Assembly: GCF_000275845.1 (NCBI RefSeq)
Contig: NW_006766896.1
Span: 84,273-139,679 of the forward strand
Reading direction: 5' to 3'
DNA length: 55,407 bases
Origin: Dichomitus squalens LYAD-421 SS1
Taxonomy: Eukaryota > Basidiomycota > Agaricomycetes > Polyporales > Polyporaceae
This document shows positions 46,158 to 55,407 of this stretch, in pieces. Positions within the stretch are counted from its first letter, which is position 1. Every line of letters starts with the position of its first letter. Made by a program: the position numbers and the translations under genes. The notes beneath the pieces are model-generated. The model searched no databases. It worked only from the letters and a program-made list of their open reading frames with translations, and was not told the DNA's origin.

Positions 46158-47881
46158 ATGGCTTCCTCACAGACAGCACAGCTTGCCGCTGAGTATTCTA
46201 GCGTGTATGTGACCTGTCCTCTGACTGAACCCGATACTGCGGGCGCTGACGATGGATCGCCTGACCGCATAGCATGACAGACAACTACTGCGGTCTCGCA
46301 GCAACAGGTACAGTCCCTACTGAGCGGGAGCATACCATTCGAATGCCCTTGAGAATCAATGCTAATCCATTCACCGATCTGTTTGGCAGTGGTGTTTTTA
46401 TACGACTCGATTATCATGACTGGTGAAGAAATCCGGTGTTTCTGGGGACGGAAGATAACAGGGGCAGCCATCTTGTTCTGGCTGAACAAGTACATGACCG
46501 CGCTCTATCTCGTTTCGGACCTTGCAACATTTTTCAATCTATCCGATAAGGTCTGTCCTCCGCCCTTGCTAGGATCGAATGAATCCACATATATCTTGAC
46601 TTCACCAGAGGTAAAGCAATTCAATGGAGTCCCTACAGAGCACTGCAATCAATCGTGTCCATGCAGCTGTGCCCTATCTGTCAGGGGTAGTGATGCCATT
46701 GAATACTTGACGTTTATAGTCCCCGCAGGTGAGCACCTCGTATCCACTGATATCTTCGAGCAAATCTCGATATTTTGATTTCCCAGCGTTCACAGCCATC
46801 CGTGTCTATGCACTCAGGAGGAGCTTAACTCTGTGTGCTATCACTGCTGGCCTATCCTTAGCGCCTCTCGGAACTAACTTTGTGAGATTGGATCGCGGCA
46901 TGTTCATTGCTTTCCTGTGGATACTGATTCATTAACAGGCGATCTTCAGGCTCGGACTGACCGGCCAGAATATATTTCCCCTTGGATGCACAGGATTTGA
47001 CAATGTGTCCACTAGTCTCGCACAAATGTAAGGCTCCCTGAGAGCGTCGATTGAGACTCCACTGAAGCCCAACCTACCTATCATAGATGTAAAGTGCAAT
47101 CCAAGTCTACATGAACGCTCAATCTTACCAGCTTCTTTAGTTACTATCATTTCTCGGTCATGCGTCATTGCAGCAGATTGCCTCGCCATAGGTTTCACAT
47201 GGTTCATGTTAGGTCTGCAGTATCCAGCTTACCGCGGAGGCGTGCTTAAGGGCTCGATAGCTAGAGTCTTGCTGATGGATGGTGCGTGCTGAGTAGTACT
47301 AGTGTTGACTGAGGCGTAACATGCTAACTATATTGTTCACCCAGGGACAATCTATTTCCTGTGAGTGGGGTGGTTTTGCAGCATGTCGCATCTCACTCCT
47401 TTCTCATGTAGCATCCTCGCTGTGCTCAATTCCCTGCATCTTGCTTTCACGTTGCTTTCGGTGAGTTCACACTCTATAACTGAACCAGCACAACTTTCGA
47501 CCATGTGTTTTCAAGATCAATACAGACGCACTTGAACCTACAAGCGTAATGACAACCTTCACATTTCCGTACGTGCGCCTATGTACGTGTCACTCGATCC
47601 TATGTCTCCTGACTCTTCGCATGCACGTTCAACCACCCAGGCTATCTGCCATCCTCGTGTCACGCTTCCTCCTCCACCTACAGTCAGCTAGCCTTCGGGC
47701 GGTCGGCTCCATACCGTCCTCACAGATCTCGTCGCTGCACTTCGATCGTTCTCTGGTATTCGAACGGGTAGTTGGATCACTCGGAGCATCAATTGCCCCT
47801 GCAGATTACCTCAACGAGGACCATGGTGATGGTGACGATGGGGAGAGCGCTGACGAGCCAACTCAGGCATCGAGGCAGTAG
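46158..47881 (+). CDS. DUF6533-type multi-pass membrane protein, paralogue 3 (330 aa)
   Basis: Exons: 46158-46204, 46273-46307, 46390-46550, 46609-46610, 46667-46728, 46787-46881, 46939-47027, 47087-47088, 47141-47281, 47345-47360, 47412-47460, 47516-47568, 47641-47881 (993 nt, no internal stop). The DUF6533 core reads FLYDSIIMTGEEIRCFWG then AAILFWLNKYM. Later membrane segments include FTAIRVYALRR, SRSCVIAADCLAIGFTWFM, ILAVLNSLHLAFTLLS and LSAILVSRFLLHLQSAS. The tail is acidic (NEDHGDGDDGESADE). The 2-nt exons are AG (46609-46610) and AT (47087-47088); all introns here are GT-AG. Omitting the first microexon runs into TAG within eight codons. The start MASSQTAQLAAEY matches paralogue 1. Family function unknown. 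Confidence 0.82.
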
Positions 47882-48324
47882 TCTGGCTCAACGACTGGTG
47901 GAGTTTAGGAATGCGACAAGGACTGTGATATCTGGGCAGAAGTGAGATGCATCGCGTACCGTCTGCTCGTTGATGTAGGGATTGTATCTATTCGCGCTTG
48001 ATTCCTGAGTGAATTCAGGGCTATATGAATCGTGTTACCATGTCGAACGGGACGAGATTTCGTTCGTATTTGCAGCGATCACTGACAGGCGCTATTCAGT
48101 CATATCCTGTTCGTTGGCTTCATCCTCGTCGCTGGCTAGTTGAAGCGAGGCATGGAGACACTTTTTTACCAAGGTTTTCAGCAGATCAGTCTGTTCTGCC
48201 TTCAAGGAGCTCTTCGTACAATATTGCAACCAGCGACACTCTCTGGAGTATTACATAATACACTTGCGATGGTAAGCATAAGCAAAACAGCGTGAAACCG
48301 AACAAAACAGGGCAGGAAATCGAT
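47882..48324. other. Intergenic, no gene recognised
   Basis: 3' flank of DUF6533 gene 3; no convincing frame. Confidence 0.4.
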
Positions 48325-48897
48325 TCAACGTTCTACCGTGAGCCAGAGGTCAGGGAGACCGTCTTCGGGTGAATCGCGTACAGCAACCGCGGTGCCCACT
48401 ATGGAGTGCTTTCGTCCTAGAACATTAGCTAGCTCGGATAGACCATATCTGCGGCGATTATTTCCCGGACGCAAGAACAGGCATATGATACTCGTTGGGG
48501 GAAGGGCAGGGTTCGGAACTAGTTTGCCTGCATGGACGAGATTTTCATTGAGGGCAGTTTTGTCCACAGCGTGATTGTCAGGCGAGACGATTGGTGCCCC
48601 AGGAGGCAGCGACTGCGCGTCTACTGGGTCGGACTAACCGTTGATCATGCCCTTGGCGACAGCAGCCCGGAAGGTAGACCCGTTGTTCTTCTTGTCCTCC
48701 GAAAGCGAGACAGCCTTCGGACTGATGTATCGATTACAGTTGTGCAGGAGGGACACCATGGTTCTCCAAGCACCGCTCGTCTCTGTGTTCAGCCGGTACT
48801 CGGAACTCACGCCACAGACACTGGGAGAACCTAACGCCGTCCGCGACCTAGTGCTAGTGGTGTTCCATGACGGCGGCAATATGAGACGAGCTTGCAC
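48325..48897 (-). pseudogene. Possible unrecognised gene fragment (3' end)
   Basis: On the minus strand, a frame from 48897 to about 48638 (YRLNTETSGAWRTMVSLL then SPKAVSLSEDKKNNGSTF) can be spliced with a phase-correct GT-AG intron (GTTAGT ... ATGCAG, about 48637-48530) to a second frame (GKLVPNPALPPTSIICLF ... GLPDLWLTVER) ending at 48325. The translation is less random than its surroundings, but I recognise no domain, find no start, and sequence further upstream is broken. It could equally be a chance frame. Confidence 0.25.
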
Positions 48898-48979
48898 TTG
48901 TGCAGTAAGCAGACGTCTGAATGAACATATGCTTCGACTTGAATGTAGGCAGGGCGGGCAAGACTTCGCGTGGTGTGGA

Positions 48980-49930
48980 CATAGATGAAGATGGGGAGCC
49001 TAAGAGTGGAGAGGTTTCGGGAAACAAGAGATGCGAATCATGCGCCACGTCAGACCGTAAGAGGAAGTTTCTCGATGAGCATTCCAATGTGCTCTCCTGA
49101 AGGTAGGGAGAAACAGTGGAGGGGATGAACGTCGGGAGGAAAAGCCGTTCCGGCACATGCTAGTACAACACCAGCGCCAAGTCGTCTGAGGGGACGGTGT
49201 CGTATAGCAAGCACGCTCCGCCGTCAAGGTAGCAATCGTGAGCCTATCCTCGGCGTAGGGCGCAGAAACGCCCTGTCCGCTAGCAGCTGAAGCTGAGAAC
49301 GCACCCGCAGAGTGCAACATGAACATCTCCCCCTCTCCGCCCATATCTCGACACCAATCAAGCACGGTATCCGCAACCACGTCTTGCTGAAATCCATAGC
49401 GTAACGGCGTAATTGGGGAAGACGGGTGTGCAGATGTACCAGATGCCGCCAAAATGTCGCTAGGGCCGTTGCTCGGTGGAAGAGTGGGTGTCCGGTAGTG
49501 GGAAGACCTGCTCGATGAGGACTTCATTATGCTATGTCGCGCGCGGTAGGAACTTAATCAGCACGAGCATAAATATCACTAGAAAACGACGTCGTACCTA
49601 TGTTCACTCTACTAAGAGGGCTTCCTTCGAGCAAGGAGGTGGAAAGCAAAAGGGTTGCTCCGGGTTGTGGATATATGCCACACCTATCGACTTGAACCTG
49701 CATGTGAGGGAGACCGGTGAGCCCATAGCCTAAACGTTAGCGGTGCTCCATCCATGAGTGCGTGTACACAAGGAGCCAGTAAGGAGGATCGGGAAGACGT
49801 GTGGATCGTTAACTGATCGTGATCGCTACTCACCTGGCGATGACGGGACCACCCGAGACAGACCGACTGTATGCATTCCGACGTCCTTGTTCAGGCGATG
49901 TTGACTTGCGGAGGAGAGAGCGGACTGGGT
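48980..49930 (-). repeat. Diverged duplicate block Y2
   Basis: Partner of 41260-42110, lying downstream of DUF6533 gene 3. It abuts segmental copy B, whose similarity to copy A starts near 50065. Confidence 0.6.
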
Positions 49931-50064
49931 GCGCGCTTGGAACGGGATGGTGCAGCGGCGGCTGAGACGAGGGCGAATGGCGAGGGGACAGGACGTGCAG
50001 AGCGAGAGACGTGCAAAGCGACTTCACTGGGAAGACGTGAAAGTGAGCAGCGGACGAGGCGACC

Positions 50065-51008
50065 GGTACGAATTATCGCGGCTGGTCGCTCACCGGCGCT
50101 TGCAACGTTCTCTCCTCTCCATCTGCCACTACCGCTCTCCCTCAATGGATAACCCCCTGACGCGCTATAATTCACGCAACTACATGAACAGCGTAGGAGA
50201 AACCCTGCAGGATCCTCCGTGATAGACTGCCACACCTGCGGAAGGCGCATACAAGCATCTCCTTGTAGTGATGCCGACAGCAGGGCAACAGGGCCAGCAA
50301 CACATCGAGGTGAGCATACATATGCCTGTCAATATGTTGGAGAGAGCGTGTCGGGACAGTGCGAATGTTAGGAAGCTGTACACGGTACGGATTGTCGCTT
50401 TCGGGTCATGCGCAAGCCATAACATACAGTCCGGGTTCGCGACTTGCACACCCTACATGCGCTTCCCTTTATCACGCACGACCATTGATGCTGTATTTCA
50501 TTCTCGCGAAAATCCGAACAGCTGACCTCTGGTGTTAATGCGGACGTCTCGGTGGCAGAGTTATGCTTCTCAAAGCCATAACGAGGCCGGACACTCACAG
50601 CGCGACGCGCAAAGCCAGCCAATGATTGCCTGTCCGGACAACCGGAAGGGCTTATATAACGTAGCTCGAACGCGCCAGCCGAAGCCGTTACGCCATAAAG
50701 CATGTCGGGGGTCTGTGCTCCTCCGCGTAACTGCAGCGCAGACGGGTGTCTAAAGGCCGACGATGGCATGGAGGTACTGTACATACCCGACAACCTTGCG
50801 CGGGACTGTCGTGCAACCATCTGCCCTATGTATCATATGATGAACGCGTCTGATCAATGCTACGCAGGAATTTGGAGCAGGCATATGGTCATGACGCAAC
50901 ATAGTCTTTTCTGACGGCCCATGACCTACACCGGGACTTCGCGCGGACCCGCAGATAGCATGCGCTCCCCGCTTCGGAAGTAGCAAGAAGTAACTCAATA
51001 CACGTACC
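50065..51008. other. Leader of duplicated block B, no gene recognised
   Basis: Corresponds to 25180-26195 upstream of the intact GH78-like gene. No shared open frame is conserved between the two copies, so this is probably noncoding. At 51008 it joins directly to the middle of the GH78 gene. Confidence 0.5.
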
Positions 51009-51941
51009 ATCGAAGCGAATTCTATCCTCTTCTACACCCTCAATCTTGGCGTCGCCCTCGCCCAGAATCAAAACGACTCTGCAACGGCGGATCGCTGGGC
51101 ACAGCTCGCGACGGGGATCCAGGCCGCGGCGATCGCGCTGCTGTGGCAGCCAGATGTGGGGTTGTTCAGGGACAACGAGACGACGACGCTCGAGCCGCAG
51201 GACGGGAACGCGTGGGCAGTGAAGTCAGGACTCGGCACGAACACGTCGCAGGTGCGGTAGGGACAGTATGGGGCGCCTGCACCGGGGGTGGCGGACGCGG
51301 TGTCCCCCTTCATCTCTGGGTTCGAATTGGAGACGCACTTTGCGGCGAACCGGACGACGGCGGCGCTCACCCTCATTCGGAATATGTGGGCGGACTTCAT
51401 GCTTGACGACCCGCGGATGACGAACAGCACGTTCATCGAGGGGTACTCTACGAGCAGAGAGCCGCATTATGCGCCGTACGGGGATGAGGATGCTCGGATC
51501 TCGCTCGCTCATGGGTGGGGAACGGGGCCTACGAGCTCGCTTACGGTCAGCGATCGAGCTTTTGCCTGATTGCGTTACAGAAGAACGATGGATTTCGTGC
51601 AGACGTATGTCGGTGGCATCCAGCTTGTGGGCGCGGCGGGAGCTACGTGGGCGATCGTGCCTCAGGTGGGCGACTTGACGCACGTCGATGCCGGGTTCTC
51701 GACCACTCTCGGTCGATTCTCTTCGAAGTGGCTCGCCAACGGAACGGTCTTCCGTATTGAAATCAGCACGCCTCAGGGGACGACGGGCACCGTCGGTGTA
51801 CCTCTTCCAGGTAACTACACGACAGCGACGCTTAGCAGCGCAGATGGCGGGGGCGATGTCGTGCGCGCGGACGAGTCGGGGAGGTATTGGATTAGGGACC
51901 TGGCTGGTGGAGAACATCGGTTCGTTGTGGTCGGGTGGTGA
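51009..51941 (+). pseudogene. GH78-like glycosidase remnant, copy B (5' half deleted, internal stop)
   Basis: Equivalent to 27510-28470 of the intact gene. The leader sequence up to CACGTAC (51007) joins straight to ATCGAAGCGAA, so about 1.31 kb is missing, including promoter, start codon, signal peptide and the first 370 or so codons. A 27-nt in-frame deletion near 51253 and a Trp-to-TAG change at 51258-51260 break the rest. The last intron and the C-terminal domain ending VVVGW (stop 51939-51941) remain well conserved. Confidence 0.85.
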
Positions 51942-52227
51942 AATTCGTATCCATTCTGAGTCGATGATGTCTATCGAGTCGCTCAAAATCCAAATTCTAG
52001 CATCACAACGAAATGTCAATCCCCACTTGGCTGTGATCGAGCCCTCTTGCAGACCTCCGGTCGCGGTACTAACCGTATGCCCTCCAGTATGCTGACCCGG
52101 AATTGATGGGCGTTGACATGGCGATTGAATTGTGACTTCGCGACTTTGTCTTTCTCACTGTGATCTACTGAACTGCGGCCCTGTCATGTACAATCAGACG
52201 CTCGCAAGTCGGAGCCCAACCTCCAGC

Positions 52228-52233
52228 TATAAG
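52228..52233 (+). promoter_or_regulatory. TATA-like box of F-box gene copy B
   Basis: CTATAAGG lies 57 nt before the ATG at 52285. In copy A the matching bases are CTACGAGA. Confidence 0.5.
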
Positions 52234-52284
52234 GTAACATAGACCGTATACATTCCTAGGCTCGAATCTGTCTTCGATCCCGCC

Positions 52285-54087
52285 ATGACCACTGCCACGC
52301 GTCGCTCGCTGACCGACGTCCCGGACATCCTCTATAATGTATTTTCCCACTTCGACGTGCACGCCGTCTGGTACGACGATAACAGATCTGCCGCACTCTA
52401 CGATTCTCGTCGATCCCTGGCGATGGCCGCGAGGACTTGTCGGGCCTTCACTAATCCAGCTCTGAAGATGCTTTGGAGCAGCCTTCCTGATGACCAGCCT
52501 CTTGCCGATCTCCTTTGTACTCTTGGGATCGCGACGAGAGAACGAGACTTGGACTCTCAGTCACGCCATGACGATGACAAGCCCCAACGATATCTGCTGC
52601 CCACAGACGATGTTGGAGGATACCCGGATTTCGATGCTATAGACTCATATGAGCGCCGTTGGAAACGGGCAAGAAGATATGATGTCGATTATGTGCGTAT
52701 TTGCGGGGCAGCAAACGATGTCATATACTCACTCGCACTTGTCTAGTCCATCTCCACCCCTGGTGACCCCCGAACACACGTCCACTGGGCTCGCTTCGTT
52801 CAGTATGCATCCCGCGTTCGTGCCGTTGCGCTCTTCATCTTTGACGGTCCCAAATGGTCAAGGCTCTGGGATGAGTTACAGCATGCAACAGGCGGTATCA
52901 CGATTCTGCCGATGCTCGATACTGTCACATTCTGCGAGATCGGACCCAGGCGAGCTCTGACACCCGGAATCTTTGCTCTCATTCCCCCTTCTGTTGGCAA
53001 ACTCCGCCTTCCGTTGCCCCCTTCACGCCTTGATCCATCCATGATACGGACATACTTCCCCCAGATTCGCCACATGGACGTGCAGCCCGAGTGTGGCGTT
53101 GAAGACCTCCGGATGCTGGCTGGGTTTCCTACATTGCGGTGCCTCTCCATCTCGGTATCCTTTGCCGTTCCTTCTCCGAACCTCACCCTTCCAGTTTTGG
53201 GGACACTGGTGATGGAAGGTTCGTGGCCGAACCTTACTACGCTGCTCAACAGCGCGCATCTTCCGTCGCTACACACGCTCTCGGTAACAGGTTGGGAAGG
53301 TGAAGATAACGCTTCCAAGCTCGCCATGGATGCCATACAGTGTTTCCACGCCATCTCCCGCTACAAGTCCATCACCTATCTGTCGATATACACAATACAT
53401 ACCCCTCAGTACCAAGACGGCTGCGTCGAGCCTGATATTCCGGAGGTGGAGGGTACCTTCGATGGAACTCTTCTGGACACTATGCGCCCTTTGCTTTCCC
53501 TCCGTTCCCTCCGATATCTCACGACCAGGCTCCCAGACTACCTGGTGGGGACCGAATCCGACCTCTCCTTGATGGCAGATGCGTGGCCTGACCTCGTCGA
53601 GCTCCACCTTGTCATCTGGGTATATCAAGGTTGGAGCAGAGCCTATACTCCGCGCCCAGAACGTCCGTACGGCGGTCGGCTGGAGGGCATCGCGCATTTC
53701 GCCGGCAAGTGCCCCCGGCTCCGTGTTCTACATCTCCCTGCGATGGAGATAGCGGAGGAGTCTCTTGGAGCTGTCGAGTTCCCCAGCGAGACTCATGACC
53801 TACAAACGCTCGTCATCGAGAAGGTGCTGTTCCCCTATGGAAGGGCGGACCTGGCGGGGCAGATGTCGGAACTCGTCCGACGTGTGTTTCCTCGGGTCGC
53901 GTCCGCATTTGAACAAGATCAGATCAGGTTCGGAAAGGAGGAGTTCTATTTTTCCGACGATGACTCCGACCCTGGAGAGGAGGAGGAGGAGGAGGGACAG
54001 GAGACTTGGGGCTTCGTGAAAGGTGCTTCTGGTCGATGTGATGATTGTACTAAGCATATGCGGCTTAGGTGGAGAGTCGCCTGGTGA
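52285..54087 (+). CDS. F-box/LRR-like protein, copy B (582 aa, intact)
   Basis: Probable SCF ubiquitin-ligase adaptor. Exons 52285-52692 and 52747-54087 (intron 54 nt, phase 0). The N-terminal F-box-like domain covers about residues 8-55 (LTDVPDILYNVFSHFD ... ARTCRAFTNPALKMLW). After the intron comes THVHWARFVQYASRVRAVALF, then irregular leucine-rich repeats (LRMLAGFPTLRCLSISVS, MRPLLSLRSLRYL, LVELHLVIW, HFAGKCPRLRVLHLPAME) to about residue 510, and a strongly acidic tail (DDDSDPGEEEEEEG) before a Cys/Trp-containing end (RCDDCTKHMRLRWRVAW). The unspliced exon 1 frame stops inside the intron, so splicing is needed. The duplicate at 29179 has a nonsense codon; paralogue C (32405) and a fragment (34833) lie between. 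Fungal families of this kind are large and variable; the target is unknown. Confidence 0.8.
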
Positions 54088-54412
54088 CGTATGATCGATA
54101 TATGCCGTCTAGAGAAGCAGGCCCTTAGACATAAAGAAATGCGTTACGTCGTTGACCTTCTCATACTACTGCATCGGTAATCTATGGATGTTCTTATGTC
54201 AATGCATGGGAACGTTGGAGAACACAAGGAGCTCTCGAGATTATCTATCAGAGGAAAGTTGAAAGCATGAAGCCAGTCAACGTCTTCGTTCGGGAGGGCC
54301 ACAATGCTCTTTCTCCCGACCTCGACATCAAATTGTCAGTGCAATTTATATCGACTGTCCTGTCCAGGAATGCGTACATCTGGGGGAATTTACCAAAGCA
54401 GCTAGTAGTCTA

Positions 54413-54948
54413 TCATTTACGACCCATTGCGGTCACATTCAGGTGAGCCCTTGCCGACTCCAGATCTTCGCCGTCATCGACGACCTCGAATTCCTCGAAA
54501 GCCGCTGTGAACCTCGCCCACCGCCCTCCATCCCAGGCTATCATATTCTTCCACTCTTCGCTGTCTTCCCCGAGACACGTTTTGAACCATATGAAGAAAC
54601 TCGCTAGTCGGATGTCCGCAAATGTGATTCCGACCTTGCTGCCCATGAAGAACAGCTTCTCCTCGCCGCTGGAGTCGGGGGCCGCCCCCAGCCATGTTGC
54701 GATCCGGTGTAGACCCTGCCTGGTCTCCTCCCACTTCTCCGTCCGCTTCGTGCTCCCAGGCGGCGCAAGCTCCTCGAACTTTCCCAGCCGCTCCTCCCGA
54801 GTCCTCCGGAAGTATGGTTGGCTCGCAGGGCGTAGGATCCGGTACAGGGGGGGTACGATGATGTTGAAAGGGCCGTACGTGGGGAACACTGACCAGAACG
54901 ACTCCTCGAACATGACGGTGAACGCGTCGGCCTCAACAGGCAGCACTA
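54413..54948 (-). pseudogene. Glutathione S-transferase-like gene, 3' part, interrupted by a copia LTR
   Basis: C-terminal all-helical part of a cytosolic GST-like protein, closest in my reading to basidiomycete UstS-like GSTs. The frame from the LTR edge to the TGA at 54413 gives VLPVEADAFTVMFEES ... LYRILRPASQPYFRRTREER ... FFMGSKVGITFADIRLASFF ... EEWKNMIAWDGGRWARF. The expected N-terminal thioredoxin-like domain that binds glutathione is absent. The frame is cut at 54949, where the copia LTR starts, and the 5' half should lie beyond the element, outside the window. The remaining coding sequence is undamaged, so the insertion may be recent. The GST class is an inference. Confidence 0.65.
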
Positions 54949-55146
54949 TGTTAGAGTTCACACGAGAGAGAGAAGCTGAGAAGCAGGGAAGGATGATTGA
55001 TCGAGGGAAAAGAAGCCGTAGCTTATATACATGATGTAGACTAGCAAAGCGTAGAGTAGAGGATCCGCATAATAGAGAAGGCGCTTGACAGCCTGTCAAG
55101 CGCGTGACAAAGGGTACAAAGACAGCGTGCCCGCAATATTCCAACA
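54949..55146 (-). repeat. 3' LTR of the copia element (198 nt)
   Basis: Starts TGTTGGAATATT and ends CTCTAACA on the minus strand, with the short inverted ends TGTTRG/CTAACA usual for copia LTRs. It contains TGTATATAAGC (about 55020-55030), a likely promoter TATA box, and a strong palindrome at 55081-55103. Confidence 0.85.
55081..55103. repeat. Perfect 11-bp inverted repeat in the LTR
   Basis: GCGCTTGACAG, one C, CTGTCAAGCGC. It lies in the U3 part of the LTR upstream of the TATA-like box, a position where a transcription factor dimer site or a hairpin could act. Confidence 0.8.
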
Positions 55147-55153
55147 CTCCCCC
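55147..55153 (-). other. Polypurine tract of the copia element
   Basis: GGGGGAG directly after the Pol stop codon (TGA) and immediately before the LTR, where plus-strand DNA synthesis is primed during reverse transcription. Confidence 0.75.
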
Positions 55154-55407
55154 TCAACTCTGTACTGGGAGGATACCGAGTTGCGTCCGAAGAAATTGAA
55201 AACGATCGCGTGCGAGGGCCTTGGTGAACAAGTCGGCCGAATTGACGTCAGTGGGGCAGTATTCGAGTCGTATGGTCTCGGCGGCGATGCATTCGCGAAT
55301 GAAGTGATGGCGGATATCGATGTGCTTGGTGCGTGCGTGCAGAACATTGTCTTTGGACAATTCGATGGCGGACTTGTTGTCGGCGTTGAGTTTCGTGGCC
55401 TCGGTCG
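55154..55407 (-). CDS. Copia Pol polyprotein, C-terminal RNase H region (partial)
   Basis: Open frame from the window edge to the TGA at 55154-55156. It reads ADNKSAIELSKDNVLHARTK, then HIDIRHHFIRE, EYCPTDVNSADLFTKAL and LGILPVQS. The D-N-x-S-A-I block, H-x-R-T-K-H-I-D and the A-D-x-F-T-K-A-L block are the classic end of Ty1/copia Pol (RNase H). The frame has no damage in this stretch, so the element may be young. Confidence 0.9.
   Translation of the reverse strand, partial: TEATKLNADNKSAIELSKDNVLHARTKHIDIRHHFIRECIAAETIRLEYCPTDVNSADLFTKALARDRFQFLRTQLGILPVQS

Larger units (their letters stand above)
50065..54302 (+). repeat. Segmental duplication, copy B (GH78 remnant + F-box gene)
   Basis: Collinear with 25130-31202. 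The leader shares long runs such as CGCTCACCGGCGCTT and CGGGACTTCGCGCGGACCCG. Identity is high through the F-box gene and falls off shortly after 54300, as it does after 31200 in copy A. Confidence 0.85.
54949..55407 (-). mobile_element. Ty1/copia LTR retrotransposon, 3' end, continues past right edge
   Basis: Reading the minus strand: the C-terminal end of Pol (RNase H region), a stop codon, a polypurine tract, and a 198-nt LTR with TG...CA ends. The 5' part lies outside the window. It sits inside the GST-like gene; the 5 bp next to the LTR (54944-54948, CACTA on the plus strand) are the expected target-site duplication, which cannot be checked because the other end is not visible. Confidence 0.88.

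Overview
The window looks like nuclear DNA of an agaricomycete basidiomycete, probably a wood-decay fungus of the polypore type. The evidence is many short GT-AG introns (about 50-75 nt), a two-finger GATA factor with an N-terminal DUF1752 region, F-box/LRR genes in tandem, DUF6533 membrane-protein genes, a GH78-like secreted glycosidase, and a Ty1/copia element. I assembled all gene models by hand from reading frames, splice sites and family resemblance; none has transcript support here. Two runs of N (12992-13227 and 32097-32301) are assembly gaps. Each is flanked by the same sequence on both sides, so those flanks are probably unmerged contig ends and not biology.

Layout. 1-924 (-): 5' part of a GH78-like glycosidase that runs off the left edge. 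3024-4742 (+): DUF6533 gene 1. 5217-8014 (-): a 12-exon MFS sugar transporter. 8015-16334: about 8 kb with no gene I can recognise, including gap 1. 16335-19279 (+): the GATA transcription factor. 19280-25100: no recognisable gene. 25130-31202: segmental copy A (intact GH78 gene plus F-box gene with a stop codon). 31637-35198: a third F-box gene around gap 2 and a decayed fourth one. 36.1-49.9 kb: two diverged tandem units, each made of a noncoding-looking block, a DUF6533 gene (38648-40367 and 46158-47881) and a second block. 50065-54302: segmental copy B (broken GH78 remnant plus intact F-box gene). 54413-55407 (-): 3' half of a glutathione S-transferase-like gene interrupted by a copia element that continues past the right edge.

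Two observations stand out. First, all three DUF6533 paralogues need two separate 2-nt microexons (AG, and AT or AC) to keep their frame, at the same place in each gene and each flanked by introns of about 52-68 nt. One paralogue uses GC donors at both microexon junctions. Second, the duplicated GH78 + F-box block shows reciprocal loss: copy A keeps the glycosidase and has lost the F-box frame (and its TATA-like box), while copy B keeps the F-box gene and has lost the first half of the glycosidase.

Apart from the GATA factor and the sugar transporter, the window is mostly an accessory, duplication-rich neighbourhood. Nothing indicates that the genes form one pathway. The GH78-like enzymes (release of rhamnose or similar sugars outside the cell) and the sugar transporter would fit plant-polymer use, but that link is inference.
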